In this document: positions 44,793 to 60,091 of the stretch, in pieces
Layout: every line of letters starts with the position of its first letter
Numbering within the stretch: position 1 is the stretch's first letter
Assembly: GCF_021166475.1 (NCBI RefSeq)
Contig: NZ_JAJOYS010000002.1
Location: 310,001-374,000 of the forward strand
DNA length: 64,000 nt
Direction: 5' to 3'
Source: Pelagibacterium xiamenense
Lineage (GTDB): Bacteria; Pseudomonadota; Alphaproteobacteria; Rhizobiales; Devosiaceae
Translations under genes and position numbers: made by a program
Notes under the pieces: generated by a model
Seen by the model: the letters and a program-made list of their open reading frames with translations, nothing else
Told to the model about the DNA's origin: nothing
The model's database searches: none

Positions 44793-46877
44793 CTACGCGA
44801 CCGACCCGGCCAGCACCACCACCGTGCGCGGCGGCAGCGTGATTTGCCCCTCGGCAATCGCAGCGTCCGAGTGCTGGTCGGAAACCAGCACGACACTGAA
44901 AGCGATACCGCTCTCTTGCGGTATGACCGCCTGGACCGGCTCGGTCCGTCGGTTGAACCACACAAGCATGGTTTCACCGGCCTCGTGCATGAACATGCCG
45001 AGCACGGACGCATCGGCGGCATTCCAGTCCGCCTCTTCCATTTCCCGACCGTCGGGATGGAGCCAGGCGACATCCTTGTGCCCGTCCCGAACTTCGCCGG
45101 TCAGAAATGTATCGGCGTTCAGCGCTGGGTGGTCCTTCCGAAACCGCGATAGCACCGCAACGAAGTCGATAAGATCGCCATCGGCTGCCGCCCAGTCGAG
45201 CCAGGTGATCTCATTGTCCTGTGCATAGGCGTTGTTGTTGCCATCCTGCGTGCGGCCGAACTCGTCACCCGCGGTCAGCATTGGCGTGCCGTGCGAAACA
45301 AACAGCGTCGCCAGCAGCGCCCGGACATCCCGATTGCGCGCAGCCAGAACGCCGGGATCGTCTGTCGGTCCCTCGACGCCATTGTTCCACGAATAGTTGG
45401 CGCCGTGCCCGTCGCGGTTGTCTTCGCCATTGGCCGCGTTGTGTTTTTCGGCAAACGAGACAAGATCGCGCAGCGTGAACCCGTCGTGTGCGGCGAGGAA
45501 ATTGACGCTGGCCGACGGCTTGCGATCGTCATGGTTGAACTGATCGGCCGAACCGGCCAGCCGGGTCGCAAGCCCGCTTAGCGTGTGCGCCTCGCCCTTC
45601 CAGAACCGGCGCACCTTGTCACGGTAGCGATCGTTCCATTCGAGAAACGGCTCACCGAACTGACCCACATGATATCCACCCGGCCCCGGATCCCAGGGCT
45701 CTGCGATCAGCAAACATTCGCTCAGGACATCGTCTGTCCGAATGCGCTCCAGCAGTTCCGCATCCCGCGAAAACCCGTTGAGCGAGCGCCCGAGAATGGT
45801 GGCAAGATCGAACCGGAAGCCCGCCACACCGAACTCGCGCACCCAGTATCTAAGGCTGTCGATAACGAGATTCTGGACCGCCGGATGATCGCATTGCAGA
45901 GTGTTGCCTGTCCCCGTGTCGTTGACCATGACCAGACGCCCGTCTGCCTCCACATGGCGGTAGTAGGTCCGCGCATCGAGGCCGCGCATGGATAGAACGG
46001 GGCCCTCCGCCGACCCTTCACCGGTGTGGTTGTAGACGACGTCGAGAATGACCCTGATGCCGTGCTCGCGGTAGCGGTCGGTCAGCGCGCGCAATTCCTG
46101 CGGCCCGCGGGGCATGATGCGCGGATCGGGCGCGAAATAGGTAACCGGGTTGTAACCCCACACATTGGTGAGCCCCAGCGCGGGCAGATGCCCGTCGTCG
46201 ATCCAGCCGGCAACCGGCATCAGTTCCACGACGTCGACGCCGATATGCTTGAGATGCTCGATAACTTCGCGTGTCATGAGCCCGCCGACGGTGCCCCTGA
46301 GCGGTCCCTGCACGGCGGAATGCCGCATCGTGAAGGGTCGGACGTTGAGCTCGTAAATGAGGTTGGGCCGTGATGTGTTGTGGATCTCGACCGGTTCGCG
46401 CCGCTCGCCCTGAATAATCGCCTTTGGGATGAGGGGCGCCGTATCGACGCTCTCGGACCGTGGCAAACGCAGTTTGGGGCTGAGCACGAAGGTGCGGTCT
46501 ATCTGCCGGGCGTAAGGATCGACGAGAAGCTTGTTGGGATCGAAATGATAGCCCTGCGCCGGATCGAACGGTCCGTCCGCGCGCAAGCCATACCGGACGC
46601 CGGCATCCAGGCCTTGCACATGTTTGTGCCAGACAGCCCCATCCTGTCGCGTAAGTTCGATCCTGTCGGTTTCCTCGTCGAAATCGTTGAAGAGGCAGAC
46701 CCAGATTTTATCGGCTGTCTCGCTATATACGGCGAAATCGACTCCGGTCTCCGTCGCAGTAGCACCAAGGGTTCTGGATCTCACCGATCCAGGACGCCCG
46801 TCCTGGCCTTTGGCCCTGCTTCCCTCCAACGCCGTTCCCTTTCCCGCCGCCTGCATTGTGGCGCGCGCGTGACGCAT
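44793..46877 (-). CDS. glgX: Glycogen debranching enzyme GlgX
   Basis: GH13 isoamylase-type enzyme that removes short branches left by glycogen phosphorylase. The product (694 aa from 46877) has the CBM48-like N-domain (TLGATATETGVDFAVYSETADKIWVCLF) and the (beta/alpha)8 barrel with NHTGEG, the nucleophile region VAGFRFDLATILG, the acid in LLIAEPWDPGPGGY, and the conserved AAHDGFTLRDLVSF. The start is uncertain; ATG 46877 has AAGG upstream, and 46943 is possible. It is the last gene of the glycogen operon. Confidence 0.93.
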   Translation of the reverse strand: MRHARATMQAAGKGTALEGSRAKGQDGRPGSVRSRTLGATATETGVDFAVYSETADKIWVCLFNDFDEETDRIELTRQDGAVWHKHVQGLDAGVRYGLRADGPFDPAQGYHFDPNKLLVDPYARQIDRTFVLSPKLRLPRSESVDTAPLIPKAIIQGERREPVEIHNTSRPNLIYELNVRPFTMRHSAVQGPLRGTVGGLMTREVIEHLKHIGVDVVELMPVAGWIDDGHLPALGLTNVWGYNPVTYFAPDPRIMPRGPQELRALTDRYREHGIRVILDVVYNHTGEGSAEGPVLSMRGLDARTYYRHVEADGRLVMVNDTGTGNTLQCDHPAVQNLVIDSLRYWVREFGVAGFRFDLATILGRSLNGFSRDAELLERIRTDDVLSECLLIAEPWDPGPGGYHVGQFGEPFLEWNDRYRDKVRRFWKGEAHTLSGLATRLAGSADQFNHDDRKPSASVNFLAAHDGFTLRDLVSFAEKHNAANGEDNRDGHGANYSWNNGVEGPTDDPGVLAARNRDVRALLATLFVSHGTPMLTAGDEFGRTQDGNNNAYAQDNEITWLDWAAADGDLIDFVAVLSRFRKDHPALNADTFLTGEVRDGHKDVAWLHPDGREMEEADWNAADASVLGMFMHEAGETMLVWFNRRTEPVQAVIPQESGIAFSVVLVSDQHSDAAIAEGQITLPPRTVVVLAGSVA

Positions 46878-47002
46878 AGACAACGTACCTTGCGACTCAC
46901 GTCTAGTGAGTCTCCGGAATAATCTGAGCAAGGTATGTGGCATGTCGACGGCAAGTCGGATGCCCCAGGCGCTTCTCCCCTGCTTTCACCGGGGAGCCGC
47001 CT

Positions 47003-48634
<1,632 letters not shown>

Positions 48635-50077
48635 CTATTCCTGCCTCAAAAGGGATGTGTAGAGCCCGGCGTACTTCTCCGCACTCCTGTTCCAAGAAAC
48701 GTCGGTTTTCATGCCCTTGCGCTGCATGCGGCTCCAGACCGCCGGCTGCCCGTAAAGGTTCATCGCGCGCATGATGGCTTCTCCCAAAGCGCCCGATTCG
48801 ACTGGCGAGAACTGGACGCCGGTCGCGACACCGGCTTCGACGGCGGCCGTATTGGCATCGATAACGGTATCGGCCAACCCGCCAACGCGGGAAACCAGCG
48901 GGACCGCACCATAGCGCAGGCCGTAAAGCTGGGTGAGCCCGCACGGCTCGAAGCGAGAGGGTACGAAAATAATATCGGCGCCGCCCTGGATCAGATGCGA
49001 CAGCTCTTCATCGTAAGCCGATACAAACCCGACTCGCCCCGGATGCCGTGCGGCAGCTTCGCTCAACGCAGCCTCGAGCTGCGGCTCGCCCGATCCCAGA
49101 ACGGCCAGCTGGCCGCCAAGCGTCACGAGCCAATCGACATTGTCCGCCACTAGGTCAATCCCCTTCTGCCAGGTGAGCCGGCTGACGATGCCGAACAGCG
49201 GACCGTCGGACTGATCGAGCCCGAAACGCTGTGCAAGCGCGAGTTTGTTGACGCCGCGCTTGGAAATCGTGCTCGCGCCGTAGCCCGCGGCCAAAGCCGT
49301 ATCCGTCTGCGGGTTCCAGGCGTCGGTATCGATGCCATTGAGAATGCCGTGCAGATCGAAGCCGCGCTGATTGAGCAATCCCTCGAGCCCCATGCCATAT
49401 TCGGGGGTCCGAATTTCGCGGGCATAGGTTGGCGAGACCGTCGTGATCGCGTGGGCGCATTGAAGCCCTGCTTTGAGGAATCCGACCCCCCCGTAATACT
49501 CCACCCCGTGCATGGTAAAGGCCGCATCCGGCAGCCTGAGATGCGGAAAGACTTCGGCACCGAACTGCCCCTGGAACGCAAGGTTGTGAATTGTGACCAC
49601 CACCTGCGTTTGGCTGTCGCCGCCGAACGCCACATAGGCCGCCGCCATGGCGCCCTGCCAGTCATGGGCGTGAATGATCCGGGGCTCATAGCCATCGACC
49701 AGGCCCTTGGCCAGTTCGGCTGCCACCCAGCCGAGCGCCGCAAAACGGGCCCAATTGTCCGTCCAGTCCTTGCCGAGTTCATTGACGTATATTCCGCCGG
49801 GACGTTCATAAAGGTGCGGCGCGGCAATTACGATGAGGTCGAGCCCTTCGGCCCGGCCTGCGATCAGTTGTGCAGGGCCGCCGAAAAGATCGTCGAATTC
49901 GGCGACCTGCCGCCCCTTCTTGAGCGCCGAAAGCACCTGCGGGTAGCCCGGCACCAGTGTCCTCATGGAAACGTCGTGCGCAGCCAGCGCTCCCGGCAGA
50001 GCGCCGGCCACGTCCGCAAGTCCCCCGGTCTTTACGAGCGGATAGACCTCCGAAGCGACCGAAAGAACGTCCATCAT
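48635..50077 (-). CDS. glgA: Glycogen synthase GlgA
   Basis: GT5 enzyme that extends alpha-1,4-glucan chains with ADP-glucose. The 480-aa product begins [23 protein letters not shown], which contains the KTGGL substrate-binding motif. It also has [16 protein letters not shown] and the C-terminal GT-B signature [22 protein letters not shown]. The ATG at 50077 overlaps the glgC stop (ATGA). This makes glgC-glgA-pgm a tightly coupled block. Confidence 0.97.
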   Translation of the reverse strand: MMDVLSVASEVYPLVKTGGLADVAGALPGALAAHDVSMRTLVPGYPQVLSALKKGRQVAEFDDLFGGPAQLIAGRAEGLDLIVIAAPHLYERPGGIYVNELGKDWTDNWARFAALGWVAAELAKGLVDGYEPRIIHAHDWQGAMAAAYVAFGGDSQTQVVVTIHNLAFQGQFGAEVFPHLRLPDAAFTMHGVEYYGGVGFLKAGLQCAHAITTVSPTYAREIRTPEYGMGLEGLLNQRGFDLHGILNGIDTDAWNPQTDTALAAGYGASTISKRGVNKLALAQRFGLDQSDGPLFGIVSRLTWQKGIDLVADNVDWLVTLGGQLAVLGSGEPQLEAALSEAAARHPGRVGFVSAYDEELSHLIQGGADIIFVPSRFEPCGLTQLYGLRYGAVPLVSRVGGLADTVIDANTAAVEAGVATGVQFSPVESGALGEAIMRAMNLYGQPAVWSRMQRKGMKTDVSWNRSAEKYAGLYTSLLRQE

Positions 50078-51345
50078 TGGCTGGCCAGATAGCGGTTGAT
50101 CATGGGCTGGGTGATGAGCACGACGCCATTCTCGGTCCGCCGGAACCACTTTGCATCGAATTCGGGGTCTTCGCCCACGACGAGCCCTTCGGGCAGGTCG
50201 CACCGCGCATCGACGACGACCTTGGTGAGCCGCACGCCGCGATTGACGGTGCAGTGGGGCAAGACCACACTGTCGTTGAGTTCGGAATACGAATTAACAC
50301 GCGCACCGGTAGACAAGAGCGTCCGCTTCAATTGCGCGCCCGAGACAATGCAATCGCCCGAAACCAGCGACGAGATCGCCTGCCCGCGCCGCCCTTCGAT
50401 ATCGTGCACGAATTTTGCGGGCGGCGTGATCTCGGCATTGGTCCAGATCGGCCACTCACGATCGTAAAGATCGAGCTGAGGGGTCACGTCGGTCAAATCG
50501 ACATTGGCCTCCCAATAGGCGTCGATCGTGCCGACGTCCTTCCAGTACGAGACCGGCTCGTTTTCCGAGCGCACGCACGAGCGCGGGAAGCGGTGCGCCC
50601 AGGCCGAGCCGTTTTTGACGATATAAGGAATGATGTCCTTGCCGAAGTCCCGGTTCGACCCTTCAGTTGCGGCGTCGCGGCGAAGCTGCTCCATGAGGAA
50701 GCTGGTCTCGAAAACGTAAATGCCCATCGAAGCCAGCGACACGCCCGGCTTGTCGGGGATAGATGGAGGATCCTTCGGTTTCTCGACGAAATCGATGATG
50801 CGGTCGCGCCCATCAACATGCATGACGCCGAAGGCCGACGCCTCCGAAGTGGGCACCTCCAGGCAACCGACCGTCACATCCGCACCGGTATCCACGTGCT
50901 GGCGCAGCATCACCTCATAGTCCATCTTGTAGACGTGGTCGCCTGCAAGCACGACGATATATTTGGCGTTGTAGTCCTCGATGATATCGATGTTCTGATA
51001 CACCGCGTCCGCGGTCCCCGCATACCAGAGGTCTTCGGCGACGCGCTGGCTGGCGGGCAGGATATCGAAGCTCTCGTTCCGCTCGGTCCGCAGGAAGTTC
51101 CAACCCCGCTGCAGATGGCGGATCAGGCTGTGCGCCTGATACTGCGTGGCGACCGAAATCCGCCGAATGCCCGAATTGATGGCATTCGATAGCGCGAAAT
51201 CGATAATACGCGATTTCCCCCCGAAATAGACCGCCGGCTTGGCCCGTCGGTCGGTCAATTCCATAAGCCGCGTGCCGCGCCCTCCCGCCAGAACATACGC
51301 CATCGCGTCGCGCGCCAGTGGGGCCGGATTACTCTTTTGCACCAT
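50074..51345 (-). CDS. glgC: Glucose-1-phosphate adenylyltransferase GlgC
   Basis: Makes ADP-glucose, the committed and allosterically regulated step of glycogen synthesis. The 423-aa product has the nucleotide-binding motif [25 protein letters not shown], the catalytic [16 protein letters not shown], the glucose-1-P site [10 protein letters not shown] and a C-terminal left-handed beta-helix. AAGGAGAGG precedes the ATG at 51345. It overlaps glgA by 4 bp. Confidence 0.97.
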   Translation of the reverse strand: MVQKSNPAPLARDAMAYVLAGGRGTRLMELTDRRAKPAVYFGGKSRIIDFALSNAINSGIRRISVATQYQAHSLIRHLQRGWNFLRTERNESFDILPASQRVAEDLWYAGTADAVYQNIDIIEDYNAKYIVVLAGDHVYKMDYEVMLRQHVDTGADVTVGCLEVPTSEASAFGVMHVDGRDRIIDFVEKPKDPPSIPDKPGVSLASMGIYVFETSFLMEQLRRDAATEGSNRDFGKDIIPYIVKNGSAWAHRFPRSCVRSENEPVSYWKDVGTIDAYWEANVDLTDVTPQLDLYDREWPIWTNAEITPPAKFVHDIEGRRGQAISSLVSGDCIVSGAQLKRTLLSTGARVNSYSELNDSVVLPHCTVNRGVRLTKVVVDARCDLPEGLVVGEDPEFDAKWFRRTENGVVLITQPMINRYLASQ

Positions 51346-51430
51346 GTTCCTCTCCTTTTTACGCGCCCTTCAAGGCGTCCCTCTTGCCTTATTGTACCGG
51401 GCATTCTTGGTTTATTGTCCTGGCCGGCTC

Positions 51431-53626
<2,196 letters not shown>

Positions 53627-53773
53627 TTGGTCTCTCTCCCCTGCGATGCCGTTCCATCGTTTTCCTGCGTGATTGAAAACGGGCGGTGTGGAAGACCGGA
53701 AACCGGCTCCACTCCTCGCTCAGAGTGAGAATCTGCCCCACCGCCCGGCGCTGTGCCGCAACCTCCGTTCCTC

Positions 53774-56233
<2,460 letters not shown>

Positions 56234-56379
56234 GTCGCAACCCGTGGTTCATGACCTAGTCCTCCCCTCAGAGAAGGTTAGTCTTGCACGAGTATGAAAG
56301 ACTTTCCAGCGCCTTTTGTCGCAGCCGCAGCGCCCGGGACGCCGGCGGCATGGGCCAATCGGATTTTTTCGCCTCCTCG

Positions 56380-56405
56380 GGAACCAACCGACCAGATGCC
56401 GCGTT
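56380..56405 (+). promoter_or_regulatory. EcfG-type promoter in front of the small RNA
   Basis: GGAAC at 56380-56384 and CGTT at 56402-56405 are separated by 17 bp, a perfect match to the alphaproteobacterial general stress sigma factor consensus. It points rightward into a stretch without any ORF, ending in a strong terminator 80 bp later. Confidence 0.8.
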
Positions 56406-56410
56406 TAGTT

Positions 56411-56492
56411 CAAGCCGATGAAGGCGCCCCTATCTTCATCGTGCCCAAGCCCTAGCTAGAGGATTGCCACTCAGGTGATCCTCTTTTTTTTT
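56411..56492 (+). ncRNA. Candidate EcfG-dependent small RNA, GsrN-like
   Basis: The predicted transcript starts about 6-8 nt after the CGTT element (near 56411-56413) and ends at the T run. It has a 5' hairpin CGATGAAG (56416-56423) / CTTCATCG (56434-56441) with the C-rich loop GCGCCCCTAT, a short single-stranded middle, and a terminator stem AGAGGAT (56458-56464) / ATCCTCT (56478-56484) followed by nine T (56484-56492). Caulobacter GsrN is a sigma-T-dependent RNA acting on katG through a C-rich 5' loop (known). Equivalence is inferred from promoter, structure and location between glgP and the stress locus; no homology was computed. Confidence 0.72.
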
Positions 56493-56570
56493 GCCGCGCG
56501 GCGGAACACAAAGCGCCAGGCTGCATTTATCCAGCGAACGAAGGCGTATCCCCCAACCCTTCGTCAGCAG

Positions 56571-56603
56571 AAAGGCCGGCTGCCTGAAGGCAGACCGGCC
56601 TTT
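56571..56603 (-). terminator. Terminator after the HWE kinase gene
   Basis: AAAGGCCGG (56571-56579) pairs with CCGGCCTTT (56595-56603); the enclosed CTGCCTGAAGGCAGA forms an inner hairpin. It lies 20 bp past the kinase stop codon on the minus strand. It could also terminate any read-through from the plus-strand small RNA. Confidence 0.8.
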
Positions 56604-56623
56604 CACATTGGGTCCGCCTGAAT

Positions 56624-57712
56624 TCAGGTGAGATGACCCCCGTCAATCTCGAGACTGTAGCGCAGCGCGCCTTCATTGCGCACGACAGTTCCCTCACCCT
56701 CTACTGCCAGCGGCACCACATTTTCGAGAAAGGCAAGCGTCAGCGGCTCGAGTTCGGTCCCGTCCTTGCCGTCGCTTTCAATCCAGTCGAGCTTGAGGCT
56801 GCGCGCGCCCTCCGCATTGGAGACAAGCCGTGCTTCAACGTCGATGTGCCCGTTCACCGACACAAGTTGCCCGTGTTTGACCGCGTTGGCCGCAAGCTCG
56901 TGGATCGCGAGCCCGACATAAAGCGCCGCGTTGGGCGATATGACGATGTCGTCCCCCGATACGGAGACCGGGAGGGCCTTGTCCCCACGAAACAGCGCGA
57001 CCTGCCGCGCGACGAGATCGCTGAGCAGGGCCCCGTGCCAGTCGCGGTCCGTGACAAGATCCTGCGCCCGCGCGATCGCCTGCAGGCGCCCCGAGAATGC
57101 CGCCACAAACCCCGAAAGGCTCGTCGAACTGCGCGCCGTCTGCGACGCAAGGCTCAAGATGATCGCCAGAAGGTTCTTGGAGCGATGGCTGACCTCGCGC
57201 AAAAGGCTTTTGAGCTGAACTTCGCGCCGCTTCTGATCGGTCATTTCAATAAGCGTAGAGAAGATACCGATCACCGCGCCCTCGGCATTGCGGTCAGGAT
57301 CAACCCAAACGTCGAACCAGCGCACCTCGCCACCGAGATTGACCGGCAACTCGAAGCGTTGCGGCTCGGCGGTTTCGAGCACCCTGTTCTTTGCGGCGGT
57401 CAGCCGGTCCGCAGCGAGCCGCGGCAGGAAGTCGCTGTCGCTGTTGCCCAGGACCTGCGCATCGTCGAGCCCACGCGGCAGGTTCTCGGCCCACTGATAG
57501 ATAAGGCCGGTGGACTGGTAGAAGACCGAAACCGGCGTACGCCCCAAAGCGCGCATCACAAAAGCAAATCGGCGGGAGCGGTCAAGCTCGCTCCCACCGG
57601 CCGTTCCGTCTGAACGGGTATCGCCCTGCGCAGCCTTTGTTTCGTTCTGACTCGCAGACTTTGCTTTTGACCGCCCCTCAGGCGAACCGTCGTCCCAAAC
57701 CTCGGCGTGCAT
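56624..57712 (-). CDS. Cytoplasmic PAS-HWE family histidine kinase of the general stress response
   Basis: The 362-aa product has no membrane helix. A PAS domain (about 50-160, ending GIFSTLIEMTDQKRREVQ) precedes the HWE phosphoacceptor region LLREVSHRSKNLLAI, with H176, and the ATPase N-box HELAANAVKHG. The W-x-E motif of HWE kinases is visible as LDWIES. Such kinases next to phyR usually phosphorylate PhyR or tune its state (known for PhyK/LovK/PhyT types). It is cotranscribed with the DUF1328 gene 19 bp upstream, so it is predicted to be under EcfG control itself, forming a feedback loop. Confidence 0.9.
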   Translation of the reverse strand: MHAEVWDDGSPEGRSKAKSASQNETKAAQGDTRSDGTAGGSELDRSRRFAFVMRALGRTPVSVFYQSTGLIYQWAENLPRGLDDAQVLGNSDSDFLPRLAADRLTAAKNRVLETAEPQRFELPVNLGGEVRWFDVWVDPDRNAEGAVIGIFSTLIEMTDQKRREVQLKSLLREVSHRSKNLLAIILSLASQTARSSTSLSGFVAAFSGRLQAIARAQDLVTDRDWHGALLSDLVARQVALFRGDKALPVSVSGDDIVISPNAALYVGLAIHELAANAVKHGQLVSVNGHIDVEARLVSNAEGARSLKLDWIESDGKDGTELEPLTLAFLENVVPLAVEGEGTVVRNEGALRYSLEIDGGHLT

Positions 57713-57731
57713 TAATCCCCAGCATCCATTC

Positions 57732-57896
57732 CTAGGTCCGCCGCCCCAGACCAAAAATCAAACCGATCACCATCGCGATCAGGAACACGAAGAACAGTAT
57801 TTGCGCAATCGTCGACGCCGCACCGGCGATACCGCTAAATCCGAGCACACCGGCGATAATTGCGATGACGAGAAATGTCAAAGCCCAACCGAGCAT
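57732..57896 (-). CDS. DUF1328 small membrane protein
   Basis: A 54-aa protein with two transmembrane helices: [20 protein letters not shown] and [20 protein letters not shown], the complete DUF1328 (YtjA) family pattern. Function is unknown, but members are commonly stress-induced. GGAGGTG precedes the ATG at 57896. A perfect EcfG promoter at 57940-57965 lies upstream, and the HWE kinase gene follows 19 bp downstream. Confidence 0.9.
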   Translation of the reverse strand: MLGWALTFLVIAIIAGVLGFSGIAGAASTIAQILFFVFLIAMVIGLIFGLGRRT

Positions 57897-57939
57897 GGGA
57901 GCACCTCCATTGTTTTCTAATGTTGACTTCCAAGAAGAC

Positions 57940-57965
57940 AACGGAGCAGTCAGCCAGCCGGTTCC
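57940..57965 (-). promoter_or_regulatory. EcfG-type promoter for DUF1328-kinase
   Basis: On the minus strand GGAAC (57965-57961) and CGTT (57943-57940) are separated by 17 bp. It lies about 45 bp upstream of the DUF1328 start codon, right after the phyR stop codon, and should drive DUF1328 and the HWE kinase. Confidence 0.85.
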
Positions 57966-57984
57966 ATTATCTGTGAACTGATGT

Positions 57985-58782
57985 TCACGCCGCCTGTTCG
58001 ATTTGGTCCGAAAAGAAAAGTACTTGGCTAATCAAAGCCTTGACCATATCCGGCTGAAAGGGCTTGGTGACAAGGAACGCCGGCTCCGGACGCTCGCCGG
58101 TCAGAAGGCGCTCGGGAAAGGCCGTGATGAAGATGACCGGCACGTTGACACTCTTGAGAATGTCGTTGACCGCATCGATACCCGAACTGCCGTCGGCGAG
58201 TTGGATGTCAGCGAGGACCAGCCCCGGCCGCCGTTCATTGAAGAGTTTGACCGCCTCGCTATGGGTTCGGGCCACGCCGGTCACGGTATGGCCGAGCGTT
58301 TCCACCATCTGCTCGATATCCATCGCAATGAGCGGCTCGTCCTCGATGATCATGACATCGGTGGCAACCTGTTCGGCCATCTCGACCGCCGCCTCGTCGA
58401 TCAAAGCCGAGAATTCTTCTTCGCTCACGCCGAGAATTTCAGCGCCTTCGGCCTGCGAAAATCGCTCGACGGCAAGAAGCAGGAACGCCTGGCGCGGCAA
58501 CGGCGCGATCGCCGTGAGGCTGCGGCGAGCCTGCTCTTCCCAGTGATCGATGGGTGCGGGAAGGTCGGCGAGATTGATATCGACCGACTGCCAAAGCTGC
58601 GCAAAAACCTTATAAAGCCCAACCTTGGGATCGAGATGCTCCGGGAACAGAGCCCGATCGGCAATCAGTGCCTCCAATGTGGCACCGACATAGGCATCGC
58701 CGCCCGCCTGTGTCCCCGTCAATGAGCGCGCAAACCGGCGCAAATACGGAACATGGGGCGCAATCACTTCTGCAAGATTCAT
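57985..58782 (-). CDS. phyR: General stress response regulator PhyR
   Basis: Anti-anti-sigma factor. The 265-aa product has an N-terminal sigma-like domain (1 to about 135; [26 protein letters not shown] and [26 protein letters not shown]) that mimics EcfG, and a C-terminal receiver (about 142-260) with E147/D148, phospho-acceptor D192 in [14 protein letters not shown]220 and K240 in VTKPF. When phosphorylated it binds NepR and frees EcfG (known for the family). Its own EcfG promoter is at 58844-58868, divergent from nepR-ecfG. GGGAG precedes the ATG at 58782. Confidence 0.96.
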   Translation of the reverse strand: MNLAEVIAPHVPYLRRFARSLTGTQAGGDAYVGATLEALIADRALFPEHLDPKVGLYKVFAQLWQSVDINLADLPAPIDHWEEQARRSLTAIAPLPRQAFLLLAVERFSQAEGAEILGVSEEEFSALIDEAAVEMAEQVATDVMIIEDEPLIAMDIEQMVETLGHTVTGVARTHSEAVKLFNERRPGLVLADIQLADGSSGIDAVNDILKSVNVPVIFITAFPERLLTGERPEPAFLVTKPFQPDMVKALISQVLFFSDQIEQAA

Positions 58783-58843
58783 AAAAGAACTCCCTGGTAT
58801 GCCTATCGCCCGCCTGGCGCTGGACGGGTTACAGTCGACCATT

Positions 58844-58868
58844 AACGATATGGACACACAAAAGTTCC
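58844..58868 (-). promoter_or_regulatory. EcfG-type promoter for phyR
   Basis: On the minus strand GGAAC (58868-58864) and CGTT (58847-58844) are separated by exactly 16 bp, about 60 bp upstream of the phyR start. It shows that phyR is positively autoregulated through EcfG. Confidence 0.88.
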
Positions 58869-58878
58869 CAACGGTCTG

Positions 58879-58903
58879 GGAACTTTTTTCTATTGACCTC
58901 GTT
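58879..58903 (+). promoter_or_regulatory. EcfG-type promoter for nepR-ecfG
   Basis: GGAAC (58879-58883) and CGTT (58900-58903) are separated by 16 bp, about 30 bp before the nepR start. It is back to back with the phyR promoter; the two -35 elements form an inverted repeat, GTTCCCA (58864-58870) and TGGGAAC (58877-58883), with six bases between. Confidence 0.88.
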
Positions 58904-58933
58904 ACCGCCCCACGAAACGATATCGTAAATGGG

Positions 58934-59149
58934 ATGAATTACGTGACTCAAGCCAACCAGAGCAGAAAGCCGGAAAGCGCGCCGGCCGAAGAGTCCGCGC
59001 GCGAAAAACCCCGACTGGGCGACGATTCGCAGGCCTTTATCGGCTCCAAGCTGCGGGAGTTCTACGACGACGTCGTAGCCGAACCCGTGCCGGATCGTTT
59101 CGTCGAGCTGCTCAAGAAGCTCGGAGACGACGAAAAAGCGTCCAAGTAA
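58934..59149 (+). CDS. nepR: Anti-sigma factor NepR
   Basis: Small (71 aa) anti-sigma factor that sequesters EcfG until phosphorylated PhyR displaces it. The family core IGSKLREFYDDVVAEPVPDRFVELLKKL (about residues 37-64) is intact, with variable tails. I chose the ATG at 58934; the frame upstream runs through the promoters. ecfG starts 10 bp downstream in the same operon. Confidence 0.94.
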   Translation: MNYVTQANQSRKPESAPAEESAREKPRLGDDSQAFIGSKLREFYDDVVAEPVPDRFVELLKKLGDDEKASK

Positions 59150-59159
59150 GGGGGCCGTC

Positions 59160-59711
59160 ATGTCCAGCTACGATTTCCGTGGCGAGTTGCTCGCCGTCAT
59201 CCCCAACCTTCGCGCCTTCGCCATGTCCCTGGTCGGCACAGCCGACAAGGCGGACGATCTGGTGCAGGAAACCCTCGTACGGGCCTGGGACAAACGCGAC
59301 AGCTTTACCCCGGGCACCAATTTGAAGGGTTGGCTCTTCACCATTCTGCGCAACGAATTCTACAGCCAAATGCGCAAGCGCAAGCGCGAGGTGTCGGACC
59401 CCGAAGGCGCGATGGCCGAAAAGCTCTCGGTGCATCCCGAGCAGGTCGGACGCCTCGACATGGACGATTTCAAAAAGGCGATCGGCACGCTGCCTGACGA
59501 TCAGCGCGAGGCTCTGATCCTCGTGGGTGCCTCCGGCTTTTCCTACGAGGAGGCTGCCGAGATCTGCGGCTGTGCCGTGGGCACGATCAAAAGCCGGGTC
59601 AGCCGCGCCCGCGGCCAACTCTCGAAAATCCTGAAGCTTGAAGGCGACGGCGAATACGGTCCGGACGCCGTCGCGGTGGGGGTGATGAACCTCAACTCGC
59701 CCGCGGCCTGA
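59160..59711 (+). CDS. ecfG: General stress response ECF sigma factor EcfG
   Basis: RNA polymerase sigma factor of the ECF15 group (183 aa). Region 2 is visible as LRAFAMSLVGTADKADDLVQETLVRAWDKRDSF and GWLFTILRNEFYSQMRKRKRE, and region 4 as LPDDQREALILVGASGFSYEEAAEICGCAVGTIKSRVSRAR. It recognises GGAAC-N16/17-CGTT promoters, five of which occur in this window. It is cotranscribed with nepR and autoregulated. Confidence 0.96.
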   Translation: MSSYDFRGELLAVIPNLRAFAMSLVGTADKADDLVQETLVRAWDKRDSFTPGTNLKGWLFTILRNEFYSQMRKRKREVSDPEGAMAEKLSVHPEQVGRLDMDDFKKAIGTLPDDQREALILVGASGFSYEEAAEICGCAVGTIKSRVSRARGQLSKILKLEGDGEYGPDAVAVGVMNLNSPAA

Positions 59712-59740
59712 TTACGGTCGGGCCGCGGCACGGCTGGCAC

Positions 59741-59956
59741 TCATTGGTGCCGGCTGAAGCGAAGCATCTCTTCAAGGGCGAGATCGGCGTCCCGGATGAT
59801 CGCCGGATCCTTTGCCCCGGCATTGTGTTCCTTGATGCTTTTCAAGAGCTCGATCTTGCGCGCGTTCGAAAGCGTGGGATCGTGCGCGATCTCTGCGGGA
59901 GTACGGCGTACGCGCGTGACTTGAGACGGAATGCTGGTGCTATGATGCTGGGTCAT
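59741..59956 (-). CDS. Small conserved hypothetical protein (71 aa)
   Basis: The 71-aa product (TRVRRTPAEIAHDPTLSNARKIELLKSIKEHNAGAKDPAIIRDADLALEEMLRF, described by this core) is charged and helical, with no membrane segment or signal peptide. GGAGG lies about 10 nt before the ATG at 59956. It is convergent with ecfG. Position within the stress locus suggests a stress role, but the upstream GGAAC at 60012-60008 is not followed by CGTT. Function unknown. Confidence 0.7.
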   Translation of the reverse strand: MTQHHSTSIPSQVTRVRRTPAEIAHDPTLSNARKIELLKSIKEHNAGAKDPAIIRDADLALEEMLRFSRHQ

Positions 59957-60091
59957 TTTTGACAGGCCTCCTCTACCTGACCACCAAAAGTCGTCGCGAG
60001 CCTATCAGTTCCGTATGACGCCAATATTGATCCAGCGCAAAAAGGGCCGGCGGCAGCCGACCCTCTTCGGTATTGCAGCGGATGCGCCGCG

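Noticed and set aside
59991-60012. EcfG promoter for the 71-aa gene at 59741-59956
   Set aside because: GGAAC is present on the minus strand at 60012-60008, but no CGTT occurs at a 16-17 bp spacing.
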